Positions 1 through 7,252 of a DNA stretch of 64,000 nt are shown piece by piece. The stretch lies in NCBI RefSeq assembly GCF_014192095.1, contig NZ_JACHXN010000015.1, forward strand, positions 81,578-145,577, given 5' to 3'. Position 1 is the stretch's first letter. Each line of letters opens with the position of its first letter. The position numbers and the translations under genes are program-made. This DNA is from Phyllobacterium trifolii. Lineage in GTDB: Bacteria > Pseudomonadota > Alphaproteobacteria > Rhizobiales > Rhizobiaceae. Below the pieces are notes generated by a model that was not told the origin of the DNA, made no database searches, and saw only the letters and a list, made by a program, of their open reading frames with translations.

Positions 1-364
1 CCCGCATTAATGACGTATTGATGCTGGTGGGCAAACTTAACTATACGTGGACGAACACCGAAAGCCTGTTCATCTACCTTATTGCCCACCTGCTCAACAC
101 CAACAAGGAAGCTGCAACCGTATGACGCGCGAGCAGCGCCTGCGCAACAAATACAACCATTGTATTTATTCTTTTGACGAGACGGGCAGCATTGCATCGA
201 CCCAACTGATGCGCATCGTCGATATGGACGACAATTTGAAATATGGAAAAGTCGAAGCGCTGGACGATGCCGAGATGAAGCGAATTCAAGCGACAATCGA
301 CGCTGTCATCGACGTGAACAAATCGATCTGGGCATTCATAAAGCTCAAAAATATCCAGGTCTGA
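1..364 (+). pseudogene. Disrupted small conserved protein, two overlapping fragments
   Basis: Two pieces lie in different frames. The first enters from the window edge and runs to a TGA at 123-125, ending in a segment containing LNYTWTNTESLFIYLIAHLL. The second begins at the ATG at 122-124, overlaps it, and runs to 364 (80 residues, with NKYNHCIYSFDETG near its start and DVNKSIWAFIK at its end). Together they read like the front and back of one alphaproteobacterial protein of about 140 residues, with the middle lost and the frame changed at the junction. That family resemblance is from memory. The alternative is two short genes that are translationally coupled. Nothing nearby points to a function. 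Confidence 0.45.
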
Positions 365-496
365 CGCGCCAGGCCTGCACAAGTGCCACAAGTAATATCT
401 GGAATTAATCGCTCACTTCAAACGTGAAGGCTCCGTTTCTGGAGCTATAATAATTATTACTATGGTTTTGCTAGTACTGTTAATCAATTTTAATTA

Positions 497-736
497 TTGA
501 CGAAAAGTCAATATACTATAACTTATTTGTCAAAAGCGAATCAAAAAAACTACGAAACGAAGAAGAGTTATAAATACAAATATAGTATTTTTTCCGAAAA
601 TCCGCATTTGTACTGCGTAGTAACTACCGGTACTTCTTGGTGGGACAAGGGGAGCTCAGGTTATATGGCATATAACCACGAACTTGGAAGTAATGCCTTG
701 AGTTTTCCTGAACTACCGAGGCAGATAGAGAATTGA
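497..736 (+). CDS. AT-rich hypothetical ORF, 79 residues
   Basis: This is an open frame from a TTG codon with no convincing ribosome binding site. The first half is rich in Lys, Tyr and Ser and much more AT-rich than the flanking DNA. The second half contains YCVVTTGTSWWDKGSSGYMA and ends ELPRQIEN. I do not recognise a family. The composition suggests acquired DNA or the tail of a degraded gene. It may well not be expressed. Confidence 0.2.
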   Translation: MTKSQYTITYLSKANQKNYETKKSYKYKYSIFSENPHLYCVVTTGTSWWDKGSSGYMAYNHELGSNALSFPELPRQIEN

Positions 737-1040
737 ATGGGGTCGTTGGGGGGCCCGAGTTATGCCGTATAGAAGAAAACCGCTGAACGAACAGCGGAGA
801 AAAAACACAATGGGAACGGGCCGCCTTCTCCATGAGATGGCGTCCTTTATCCCTGCGATTGCCGGGCTCACCGTCCAGTTCCCGGCATCGGCCAGAACTT
901 TCCTGGCCACGCGTGGCAAAGAGTTTCTCCGTTGCGCATCCCGATCTGAGGCAGAAGGCAGTTGCCGAGCATAGCGCCGGCCCTGCCCCAGGCCAACGAA
1001 CAGGAAAAGCAATCTCACGCAACATTTGCCAAGGGTATTC

Positions 1041-1301
1041 ATGCGAAATCGCCTGCAGACATTCTGCCCCTCAAAGACAGTGCATTCACGCATCGTGAAT
1101 GCGCTGTGGATCGAGTTTGGCGGAACCCCATGGAACATGCCGCCAGATTGGGAGCCCGAGCGTGCGTGGGCGCGACAGCTTGACCTGACGCTGATTCCCA
1201 ATCTCGGCCCGATGTCCGTCGCAATTCTCGATCAATGGCTTGCCGCCGACGACGATGACGAAAGCAACGATGACACTGAACGGTCGGGGGGCGCAGAATA
1301 A
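1041..1301 (+). CDS. Small hypothetical protein with helix-hairpin-helix-like tail
   Basis: The frame encodes 86 residues. The ATG at 1041 is preceded by AAGGG five bases upstream, which is why this start is preferred over the TTG at 1026. The protein has a Trp-rich middle (VNALWIEFGGTPWNMPPDWE), then LDLTLIPNLGPMSVAILDQW, then an acidic tail rich in Asp and Glu. The stretch around IPNLGPMSV resembles the helix-hairpin-helix type of turn seen in the RNA polymerase alpha C-terminal domain and DNA-repair proteins, but this is a weak visual match. It is isolated, with no operon partner. The function is unknown. Confidence 0.4.
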   Translation: MRNRLQTFCPSKTVHSRIVNALWIEFGGTPWNMPPDWEPERAWARQLDLTLIPNLGPMSVAILDQWLAADDDDESNDDTERSGGAE

Positions 1302-1688
1302 CACTCTGCTAGAAATTTTGAGCAAGGTACCAGCAAAGAAAAACGCGCCCTGGAGGGGGCGCGCAATGCGTGGCTTTCACCTGTCGTTTTCTGAACTTTA
1401 TTTTGTAACTAAACCCCCAACTAGACCAGTGCTACGCCGAAATTCTGAGTTTACTGTTTATATAATATTTAGAATTCCGGCGTAGGTCCCCCACTGACTG
1501 CCCGCTTGCTCCCACACGCTTGAATGCTTTTTTGTTTTGTTTTCATGCGTTAAACTTGCGACCATGGGATGAGATTATGTTTCACACCGTTACGCAAGCG
1601 TGACTCAAATGCCTTTTTTGCGTGTTTTTTCGAGAAGTCCGATAATTAATTGGGGTTAGGCGCAATCAGGACGAAATAATCAATAGGT
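1302..1688. other. Intergenic stretch downstream of the RiPP locus
   Basis: No convincing gene is visible in this 387-base stretch. It holds one strong GC hairpin (listed separately) and otherwise AT-rich, T-tract-containing DNA just beyond the end of the TfuA gene. Confidence 0.5.
1339..1363 (-). terminator. Candidate rho-independent terminator reading leftwards
   Basis: CGCGCCC at 1344-1350 pairs with GGGCGCG at 1357-1363 around a short loop. On the minus strand the hairpin is followed by a run of five T (the A run at 1339-1343). It lies about 330 bases beyond the TfuA stop, so it could end the RiPP transcript. It is also downstream of the small plus-strand gene ending at 1301. Confidence 0.5.
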
Positions 1689-2429
1689 TCAAGCCCGAAG
1701 CTTGCTCCATTGCGTGGTTTCGTTGAATTGCCATCCGGCGAAATCAGGCTGCAGCTCTCTGACCGGGGCAGCGCTTTTACGCTCGAGAAGAACGTCGAGC
1801 AGCATCGAGGCGTCTTCACGCTTGATATTGCGGATATGTGGTTTCAATCGTTCAGCCGCGCGATCGATCTCGGACGAGACAACCTCGAATACCCGCCGCC
1901 AGGTCCGTTCCTTGAAAAACACGGCATCGGCGCGCGTGCGAATCAGAGCGTATTCCCCGGTATCGATTGTTCCCGCGGCAAGTGCCGCATCAAGCGTTGC
2001 GTCGATGGTTACCATGGCTTCGCTGAAGGCGATGTAGCCGAATTCGGCGGGCGCATGAACCTGTGCGACGGCGGCATCGTCTTCCAGGCCGCCAAAGGCG
2101 TAGCGCTCGAACACTTCGCCGATGCCGATCATGCCAAACGGATGGCACTCGGCAGCGCGCAAGGCGCCCATGCTGGCTGCGCCGTAGACAGTGGCTCCGC
2201 GCGACAGCGCATAGAGAATTTCCTTATGCCAGACCGCGGCAACGTCTTCGAATCGCCCGTCGACCAGTGCGATGACGCGGAAGCCTTGATCTACCGCATG
2301 GGTGATATCACCGCATTTGGCCGGACCTCGGCAGGTCAACCCGTATTCCGGCAGAAGGCGGTCTTCACCGCCTCGCACCGGTACAAATTCAGTTCCGGAA
2401 AGACTTGGGCCCGCGAACAGGATCTTCAT
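1689..2429 (-). CDS. TfuA-like protein, partner of YcaO
   Basis: A 246-residue protein of the TfuA family. It opens with KILFAGPSLSG and carries the family signature around residues 45-95: a region with GFRVIALVDGRFEDV, then VWHKEILYAL, then GAASMGALRAAE and FGMIGIGEV. TfuA proteins act with YcaO enzymes to convert backbone amides of peptides or of methyl-coenzyme M reductase to thioamides, probably by handling or delivering sulfur. They were first described in the trifolitoxin locus of rhizobia. The gene starts nine bases after the YcaO stop, so the two are almost certainly co-transcribed and translated in balance. No signal peptide or membrane segment is present. The family call is secure; thioamidation here is inferred from the pair. 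Confidence 0.92.
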   Translation of the reverse strand: MKILFAGPSLSGTEFVPVRGGEDRLLPEYGLTCRGPAKCGDITHAVDQGFRVIALVDGRFEDVAAVWHKEILYALSRGATVYGAASMGALRAAECHPFGMIGIGEVFERYAFGGLEDDAAVAQVHAPAEFGYIAFSEAMVTIDATLDAALAAGTIDTGEYALIRTRADAVFFKERTWRRVFEVVSSEIDRAAERLKPHIRNIKREDASMLLDVLLERKSAAPVRELQPDFAGWQFNETTQWSKLRA

Positions 2430-2438
2430 CGCCCTCTC

Positions 2439-3695
2439 CTATTGCCGAAGCATGGCGTTGAGCGCGCGCCCGCCAAAGCGATGCTTACGGATACCGGCCG
2501 GACTTTCCAGCTCGTTGACCAAAACACGGCAGACTGACATCCCGTAGTCCTCGCCGCCCATTGGAACGACTACGACGCTGCCGATACCGCGCCGGCGCAA
2601 GGGTTCGAGATAGGTTTCGAGGCTGGCGCGGTCCGCAGGTTCTGGCTCGTCAAACCGCCAATGATCGGCCGGTTCGGCGTGGATGTAGACGCCGAGATCC
2701 GGCGCAAGGCGCTGCGCATATTCGGAGGGGTCAAAATCATCGCGCGCACCGGAAATATTGGTGATCCGTGTCTGTGCCGCCTCGGTTATGGCCCGCATTG
2801 CCGCAACGCGCGGCGACAGATGACAACCATAACCGGCGGCGAGATCGAAATGCAGATACGTGCCATGCTGTGTCGCCGGGCTGATCGTCGCCATGAAGAC
2901 AGGCAGGCCGATATCCGACGTTACGTTGAACAGCCGCAGGACAAAGTTTGCCGCAGCGATCCGTTCGGCCAGCCGGTCAATGCCGCTATCGTCGAAAACC
3001 GCCGGATCGACGCAATGGGCCTGTACACCTGCGTCACGTTGAAAGCGCCATAACTCAGTCGCATCGCGTTCAACACGCTCGCACAATCCGTGAATGACCG
3101 CTTCCAGCAGGCAATTGCCCGAGGCAAGGCCATCGGTCGACTGGCAATAATGCCAGGATTGCCGTGCCGAGGTGAAATCGAGCGAGACGAGTTCGCGCGG
3201 CACAAAAACCGGCTTCTGTTTCAAAAGGTCGAAGCCTTCGAGCCAATAATCGTTTTCATCGGCCCCGGCCTCGTCCGCGCCACGCATCAACAGCACGCGC
3301 CCGTCAAAAACATCGTGACCGGCGTCACGTAGCTCGCGGCGGCTGGCGGCAAAGGAAGCCAATGGAATATCTTCGGCAACGGCGATTTCGGCGGCTTCCA
3401 TCACGGCGGAAGCGCGGGCATGGGCGGCGCTGATGCCTTTACCCTGGCTGACGGCCAATGTCCGGCTGTTGGGGCGCACGGCCATCCACACGGGAATGCC
3501 GATCCGGTCGAGGCCGGTCACCTCGGCCATCCGGACGATGCCCAAACGCGGAAAGTGCGGCCGCAACCGGCTAACGGTTTCGTCCGCATCGATCAGTCTT
3601 GTCGATGACAATTCTCCCGGGCGGAAAGCAGAACGAAGGTTCGCTTCGTCTGCCGTCAGCCGGTCGAGAACCGGAATCTCGGCCAATGGTTTCAT
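2439..3695 (-). CDS. YcaO-domain ATP-dependent peptide backbone-modifying enzyme
   Basis: A 418-residue YcaO protein. The ATG at 3695 is chosen because GGAG sits five bases upstream. Three ATP/Mg-binding signatures are visible: AHARASAVMEAAEIAVAE (about residue 100-120), LLEAVIHGLCERVERDATE (about 190-205) and RAITEAAQTR (about 295-305). YcaO enzymes phosphorylate a backbone amide oxygen of a precursor peptide. With TfuA beside it, thioamide formation is the expected chemistry. The C-terminus ends GRALNAMLRQ and lacks the proline-rich PxPxP tail typical of azoline-forming cyclodehydratases. No separate dehydrogenase or E1-like protein is encoded nearby. It lies directly downstream of two related precursor genes, which are its likely substrates. 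Confidence 0.93.
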   Translation of the reverse strand: MKPLAEIPVLDRLTADEANLRSAFRPGELSSTRLIDADETVSRLRPHFPRLGIVRMAEVTGLDRIGIPVWMAVRPNSRTLAVSQGKGISAAHARASAVMEAAEIAVAEDIPLASFAASRRELRDAGHDVFDGRVLLMRGADEAGADENDYWLEGFDLLKQKPVFVPRELVSLDFTSARQSWHYCQSTDGLASGNCLLEAVIHGLCERVERDATELWRFQRDAGVQAHCVDPAVFDDSGIDRLAERIAAANFVLRLFNVTSDIGLPVFMATISPATQHGTYLHFDLAAGYGCHLSPRVAAMRAITEAAQTRITNISGARDDFDPSEYAQRLAPDLGVYIHAEPADHWRFDEPEPADRASLETYLEPLRRRGIGSVVVVPMGGEDYGMSVCRVLVNELESPAGIRKHRFGGRALNAMLRQ

Positions 3696-3771
3696 TGCCA
3701 CTCCATCAGGCCGCAAAGCACGCATTTATTGCAAACTATCCAAATGCTGGATAACGCGTTTGCAACTGTGT

Positions 3772-4425
3772 TTAGTTTATTGCCGCGGGCCCAGCGGAAT
3801 GCGCCCGTTCCGACGGATTGCTGCGGTACCCACTGGCAACAACCGGACCAGCGGAATGCGCACGCTCCGATGGATTGCTACGATACGCGCTGTCCACAAC
3901 CGGACCGACGGAATGCGCACGCTCCGACGGATTGCTGCGGTACACGCTGTCCACAACCGGACCGGCAGAATGCGCACGCTCCGATGGATTGCTGCGGTAC
4001 ACGCTGTCCACAACCGGACCGGCAGAATGCGCACGCTCCGATGGATTGCTGCGATACCCAGTGGCCACAACCGGACTGCTCGAGTGAGCACGATCAGATG
4101 TTTCATCCCGTGCGTTCACTGTTAAGAAGATCTCTGCTTCTTTCGATGCAGGACCAAAGAAATGCGCGCGGTCCGACGGATCATTCCGCCTGCCCGCCGT
4201 CATTACCATACCGCTAGAATGAGCGCGGCCAGTAGCGTCACTCCGGCTTGCATCGGCAGCAATGATATTTCCGGGTCGATTGGCAATCGAATCAATGAAT
4301 TCACTGCCAGCCAGTCCGGAAGAGGCGATTAAATCACGATCGAGAGGCTCGATCGTTTGAGTTTCAGAGTCAACGAGCCAGAGCGCGTTCGTCTCTGGAT
4401 CATTCAAGATGTAAAAAGTTGCCAT
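3772..4425 (-). CDS. Multi-core RiPP precursor peptide with eight 19-residue repeats
   Basis: A 217-residue peptide. The ATG at 4425 follows AGAAAGG eight bases upstream. Residues 1-60 form a leader beginning MATFYILN with the hydrophobic patch ALWLVDSETQTIEP. From residue 61 on, a unit repeats with starts at Arg61, 80, 106, 125, 144, 163, 182 and 201. Spacing is 19 residues except for a seven-residue insertion in unit 2. The consensus is RSNPSERAHSAGPVV followed by a four-residue linker such as DSVY. The first Arg, the Arg at position 7 and the His at position 9 are invariant. Proline four residues after His is missing only in unit 1. There is no cysteine. The five last units are nearly identical, the first three diverged. 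The gene sits just upstream of YcaO and TfuA and downstream of a second leader-related peptide. Inference: each unit is a core that is modified and released, giving several products per chain. Confidence 0.82.
   Translation of the reverse strand: MATFYILNDPETNALWLVDSETQTIEPLDRDLIASSGLAGSEFIDSIANRPGNIIAADASRSDATGRAHSSGMVMTAGRRNDPSDRAHFFGPASKEAEIFLTVNARDETSDRAHSSSPVVATGYRSNPSERAHSAGPVVDSVYRSNPSERAHSAGPVVDSVYRSNPSERAHSVGPVVDSAYRSNPSERAHSAGPVVASGYRSNPSERAHSAGPAAIN
3775..4245 (-). repeat. In-frame tandem array, mostly 57-bp units
   Basis: This is the DNA underlying the repeat part of the long precursor. The five 3'-most units (3775-4053) are near-identical 57-bp direct repeats, the last one cut short by the stop codon. 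Three 5' units (4054-4245) are diverged and one is 78 bp long. Because 57 is a multiple of three, the array stays in frame, and long antisense frames appear over it by chance. The gradient from diverged to identical copies suggests recent amplification at the stop-codon end by unequal recombination or slippage. Confidence 0.85.
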
Positions 4426-4530
4426 GCGAATAACCTTTCTATGAAGGAGAGCCCACATGGCGAACGTATGACGATTTTATTTTAGATCAAGAAGAAGTAT
4501 GAAAACGACCCCTTTTTCTCAAAATTTAAC

Positions 4531-4773
4531 TTACTTTTTAACTGGGGCTGGATCAACAATATGCGATTTCGTTGCGCTATCGGATCTATTATTGGTCGCA
4601 ATCGCAACATCCACACCTTTTATGGTCGTTATTCCTTGCTTTCTTGCGGTCTCAATGACCTTGACCAAACCAGCGTCGCCGGCTCCCGCCGCCGGCACAA
4701 CTGTTCCATTTTCCACGTCAACCAGCCAAAGCTCAGCCTGCCCGGCTTCGCCGAGGATAAAATATTTCGCCAT
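4531..4773 (-). CDS. Short RiPP precursor peptide with a single core unit
   Basis: An 80-residue peptide. The ATG at 4773 is preceded by AAAGGGA seven bases upstream. The leader matches that of the long precursor: MAKYFIL here versus MATFYIL there, then ELWLVDVENGTVVP versus ALWLVDSETQTIEP. Near the C-terminus, residues 63-71 read RSDSATKSH. This matches the repeat pattern R-S-[N/D]-x-x-x-[R/K]-[A/S]-H, with proline again four residues after the His (DPAPV). It therefore looks like a one-core relative of the eight-core peptide. It contains no cysteine. It lies between the regulator and the long precursor, all on the same strand. It could be a second substrate of the YcaO/TfuA pair or the ancestral single-core form. 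The shared leader makes coincidence unlikely. Confidence 0.78.
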   Translation of the reverse strand: MAKYFILGEAGQAELWLVDVENGTVVPAAGAGDAGLVKVIETARKQGITTIKGVDVAIATNNRSDSATKSHIVDPAPVKK

Positions 4774-4810
4774 AGTATGGTCCCTTTACTTGAAGTTCGA
4801 ATGTTGCTGA

Positions 4811-6835
4811 TTATTGAAAACCTGCTTCCCGGAGCGAGTCTTCGTATTTCTGACGCTGTTCCGGAACTCTCAGGCACATGCCCTTGATCCAGTCATCAAT
4901 TCTAAAGTTTGGATTGTCCTCTAGTGCTTGATCTCTGCATTCGAACGCTTTCTCTTTTTCGCCAAGCATGGCCCAGCAGGCTGCCATAGGACGCGCAGCA
5001 ACGCGCGGGTTCTGCATGCGCTGTATAAAGTCGATGGCCTCAGAGTACCTGTCGAGGTCGTGAAGCGTGCCCGCGCCTACCCAATAATAGTAGTCAGGGG
5101 CCAACGGGTTCAAAGCGATGGCCTGCTCAATCTTCTCAAATGACAGCTCGAGATAGCCGTAGTGGTTGAGTGCGTCAGCATAGTCGGCCAAGAGATCGGC
5201 GTGCTGCGGATTAATGGACTCGCCCTGGTCGAAATATTCGAGACTGTCGTCGAATTTACCAAGATACATGCTGATGGTGCCAAGTTCGCGCAAAGGCCGT
5301 TCATCATCCGGGTCGGCTGGTGCGGCCCGCTTGGCGATCTGCTCACCCTCAAGCAGGATATCCTTCTCGCTTCGAGCACGCATCAACCATTCCTTCTGCA
5401 TCGTTCGCGCGATGCCACTTAAAGCCGGCACGAAATCTGGCGAAGCCGTCAGGGCATTCTTGAAGGCCTGGCGCGATTGATGCAATTTGGGGAGGTCGAA
5501 CTTGTCTATTTCCTTCTTGCCTATGAGATACCAGTAGTAAGCATTCGGGTCCTGGTAAAGCTTGTTGTAGCGGTCGAGTTCGGACTTCTCGATGACCGAA
5601 ACAACGGAGAGTATGATGCGGATCGACAGCTGGCGGTATTGCTGCTCGGGCAGGACATAATCGAACTTCTGCTTTTCGGCCCAGACGATTTCCTGCGTAG
5701 CAACATCGACCAATTTCACCGACAGGAAACAGAAACCATCGCGGCGCACGATCTTGCTGTCGACGGCATAGTTGACTCCGAATTGCGCATTCAGCCCTTC
5801 GAAACTGTCAATGGGAGATTCGGAGACGACCCTCTTCGATGTATAGGGCGCAACAACCGACAGCGTACGCAGACGGCAAAGCCCGATGGTAATATCGTCT
5901 ACGAGCGAGGCTGCAAGCTGCTCCATCGGATCCGCTGCATTGTGCGGCATATAAAGGACCATGACTCGCGGCAGGCCAGCCCTTTTGTTCTGCTCAAGCT
6001 GGGTTGTCGCCAGGATTGATTGCGGGGTCTGGATTTCCACGCCATTGGCAACGAGCGGAGGAGCCGGCTGCGGCAGGATAAGGGCTCGCGTTGTCGCTGG
6101 TGAAAGTTTGGGCAGCAGTTTCTGGTAAAGCTCGATCGTTTCTTCTTCCGGATCGACATCGAGGTCGTCACGGAGCTTCTTGGCGCATTCGCGGAATGTT
6201 CGCTCGACCTTCGCGATCAAACCCAGTTGCGATGCGGTCTGCATTAAAGTGCGATAGCCGACCTCCTGATAGGGATCGATCTCGATCAGCTTGCGGGCGC
6301 ATTGGCGCTTTTCGTCGATGCTGACGCCAACCGGCTGGTTGACCATCCTCAAGAGCGTCGTGATCAGATCATCGCGCAGCTTGACGCGCTGGACATCCAG
6401 CCATTCATCGAAATCGGAATTCTGTGGCTCGTTATGTGCGAGCAGATCGCCAGTATAAAGGCCGGCAAGGCTGAGGACAGACTCTATGTCGCCCAACTGC
6501 GCAAACTCCAGATACTCAAGAAGATCGATGCTGAGCAGCTCTGCTCTCACCTGCGACAGGTTAAGATAGACATATGTGGCGTCGCCCTGGACAAGGTTGA
6601 GGCCGTACTGTTCCTGAAATTTACGGATGCGCGCCAGGCTCTGGCGCAGATTCATGGAAGCATGGGCCTGATCCGTATCGGACCAGAAAACCTGAGAAAG
6701 CTTTCCGCGGGAAACAGAATGATTGGAACTCTCGAGAAGCAAATAGACTATTATGCGAAGAAAATTCGCGGGTACGCGTGGGACGAGTTGCCCGCCCAGA
6801 CTAACAGTCGCCTCTCCAAAAACCGCCAGCTTCAT
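4811..6835 (-). CDS. BTAD (SARP-like) transcriptional regulator with TolB-like and TPR regions
   Basis: A 674-residue cytoplasmic regulator. Residues 1-95 form a winged-helix DNA-binding domain of the OmpR/SARP kind (LAVFGEATVSLGGQLVPRVP, then SRGKLSQVFW and MNLRQSLARIRK). Residues about 95-240 are a bacterial transcriptional activator domain (DEWLDVQRVKLRDDLITTLL, ending DVDPEEETIELYQKLLP). Residues about 285-420 resemble the TolB-N/adenylate-cyclase-associated region (VMVLYMPHNAADPMEQLAAS, VNYAVDSKIVRRDG, VDVATQEIVWAEKQK). The rest is a series of TPR-like helices (for example ISMYLGKFDDSLEYFDQGES). It is the first gene of the leftward run leading into the two precursor peptides, so it is the likely activator of the RiPP genes. 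The signal it senses cannot be read from the sequence. Confidence 0.85.
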   Translation of the reverse strand: MKLAVFGEATVSLGGQLVPRVPANFLRIIVYLLLESSNHSVSRGKLSQVFWSDTDQAHASMNLRQSLARIRKFQEQYGLNLVQGDATYVYLNLSQVRAELLSIDLLEYLEFAQLGDIESVLSLAGLYTGDLLAHNEPQNSDFDEWLDVQRVKLRDDLITTLLRMVNQPVGVSIDEKRQCARKLIEIDPYQEVGYRTLMQTASQLGLIAKVERTFRECAKKLRDDLDVDPEEETIELYQKLLPKLSPATTRALILPQPAPPLVANGVEIQTPQSILATTQLEQNKRAGLPRVMVLYMPHNAADPMEQLAASLVDDITIGLCRLRTLSVVAPYTSKRVVSESPIDSFEGLNAQFGVNYAVDSKIVRRDGFCFLSVKLVDVATQEIVWAEKQKFDYVLPEQQYRQLSIRIILSVVSVIEKSELDRYNKLYQDPNAYYWYLIGKKEIDKFDLPKLHQSRQAFKNALTASPDFVPALSGIARTMQKEWLMRARSEKDILLEGEQIAKRAAPADPDDERPLRELGTISMYLGKFDDSLEYFDQGESINPQHADLLADYADALNHYGYLELSFEKIEQAIALNPLAPDYYYWVGAGTLHDLDRYSEAIDFIQRMQNPRVAARPMAACWAMLGEKEKAFECRDQALEDNPNFRIDDWIKGMCLRVPEQRQKYEDSLREAGFQ

Positions 6836-7252
6836 TCCGCCTAAACCCCGGATTTTATTTGATTTTCTGTATACGTAGCCCTGTCAATCGATTAATGCCG
6901 TTCTGTCTTGCCATTAACTCTACTATAGCTTCAAATAGTTCACTAGAGGGAGTATTAGCATAAAGTCTAATAACTATGGATTAAGGCATTCCTCATGGCA
7001 AGCGCAATCACCCGATAAAGCGCTGAAATTCGAGACTTTGCCGTCAATTTCCTTCCTCACGCGGCCATGGCTGCGGTCATTCCGAAGAGAACTGATTAGT
7101 AAATAATAAATTCGATTGAGTCACTAAAATACTACAGATCGCAATATTCAAAAAGCTATACACAAGAGAAAATTCAAGTGGAGAAATATAAGAGAATGGA
7201 AGCACTGTCATGCAATAGTCATGATGGCCGCTGATCCATTTCCAATGGGGTT
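6836..7252. other. Intergenic region upstream of the RiPP regulator
   Basis: An AT-rich stretch of 417 bases with no gene that can be supported. It should contain the control region of the leftward RiPP run. The neighbouring small gene to the right is also leftward, so its terminator should lie here, but no clear hairpin with a T tract was seen. Confidence 0.45.
6859..6887 (-). promoter_or_regulatory. Possible promoter of the RiPP regulator
   Basis: On the minus strand TTGACA lies at 6887-6882 and is followed after 17-19 bases by the A/T-rich AATCAAAT. This would place transcription start within about 20 bases of the regulator ATG. The -35 match is perfect; the -10 match is poor. Confidence 0.3.

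Noticed and set aside
1710..2537. 275-residue plus-strand ORF over the TfuA gene
   Set aside because: Antisense shadow of a clearly conserved TfuA reading frame.
1689..3725. Azole (thiazole/oxazole) RiPP cyclodehydratase
   Set aside because: The precursors contain no cysteine, no flavin dehydrogenase or E1-like partner is present, and a TfuA protein is, which favours thioamidation. Oxazolines from Ser/Thr cannot be fully excluded.
3433..4217. Long open frames on the plus strand across the precursor repeats
   Set aside because: They are mirror images of a repeat whose length is a multiple of three. The minus-strand frame has the ribosome binding site, the leader shared with a second gene, and conserved residues.
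3775..4245. CRISPR-like direct repeats
   Set aside because: The 57-bp units abut without unique spacers, are in frame in a coding gene, and no cas genes are nearby.
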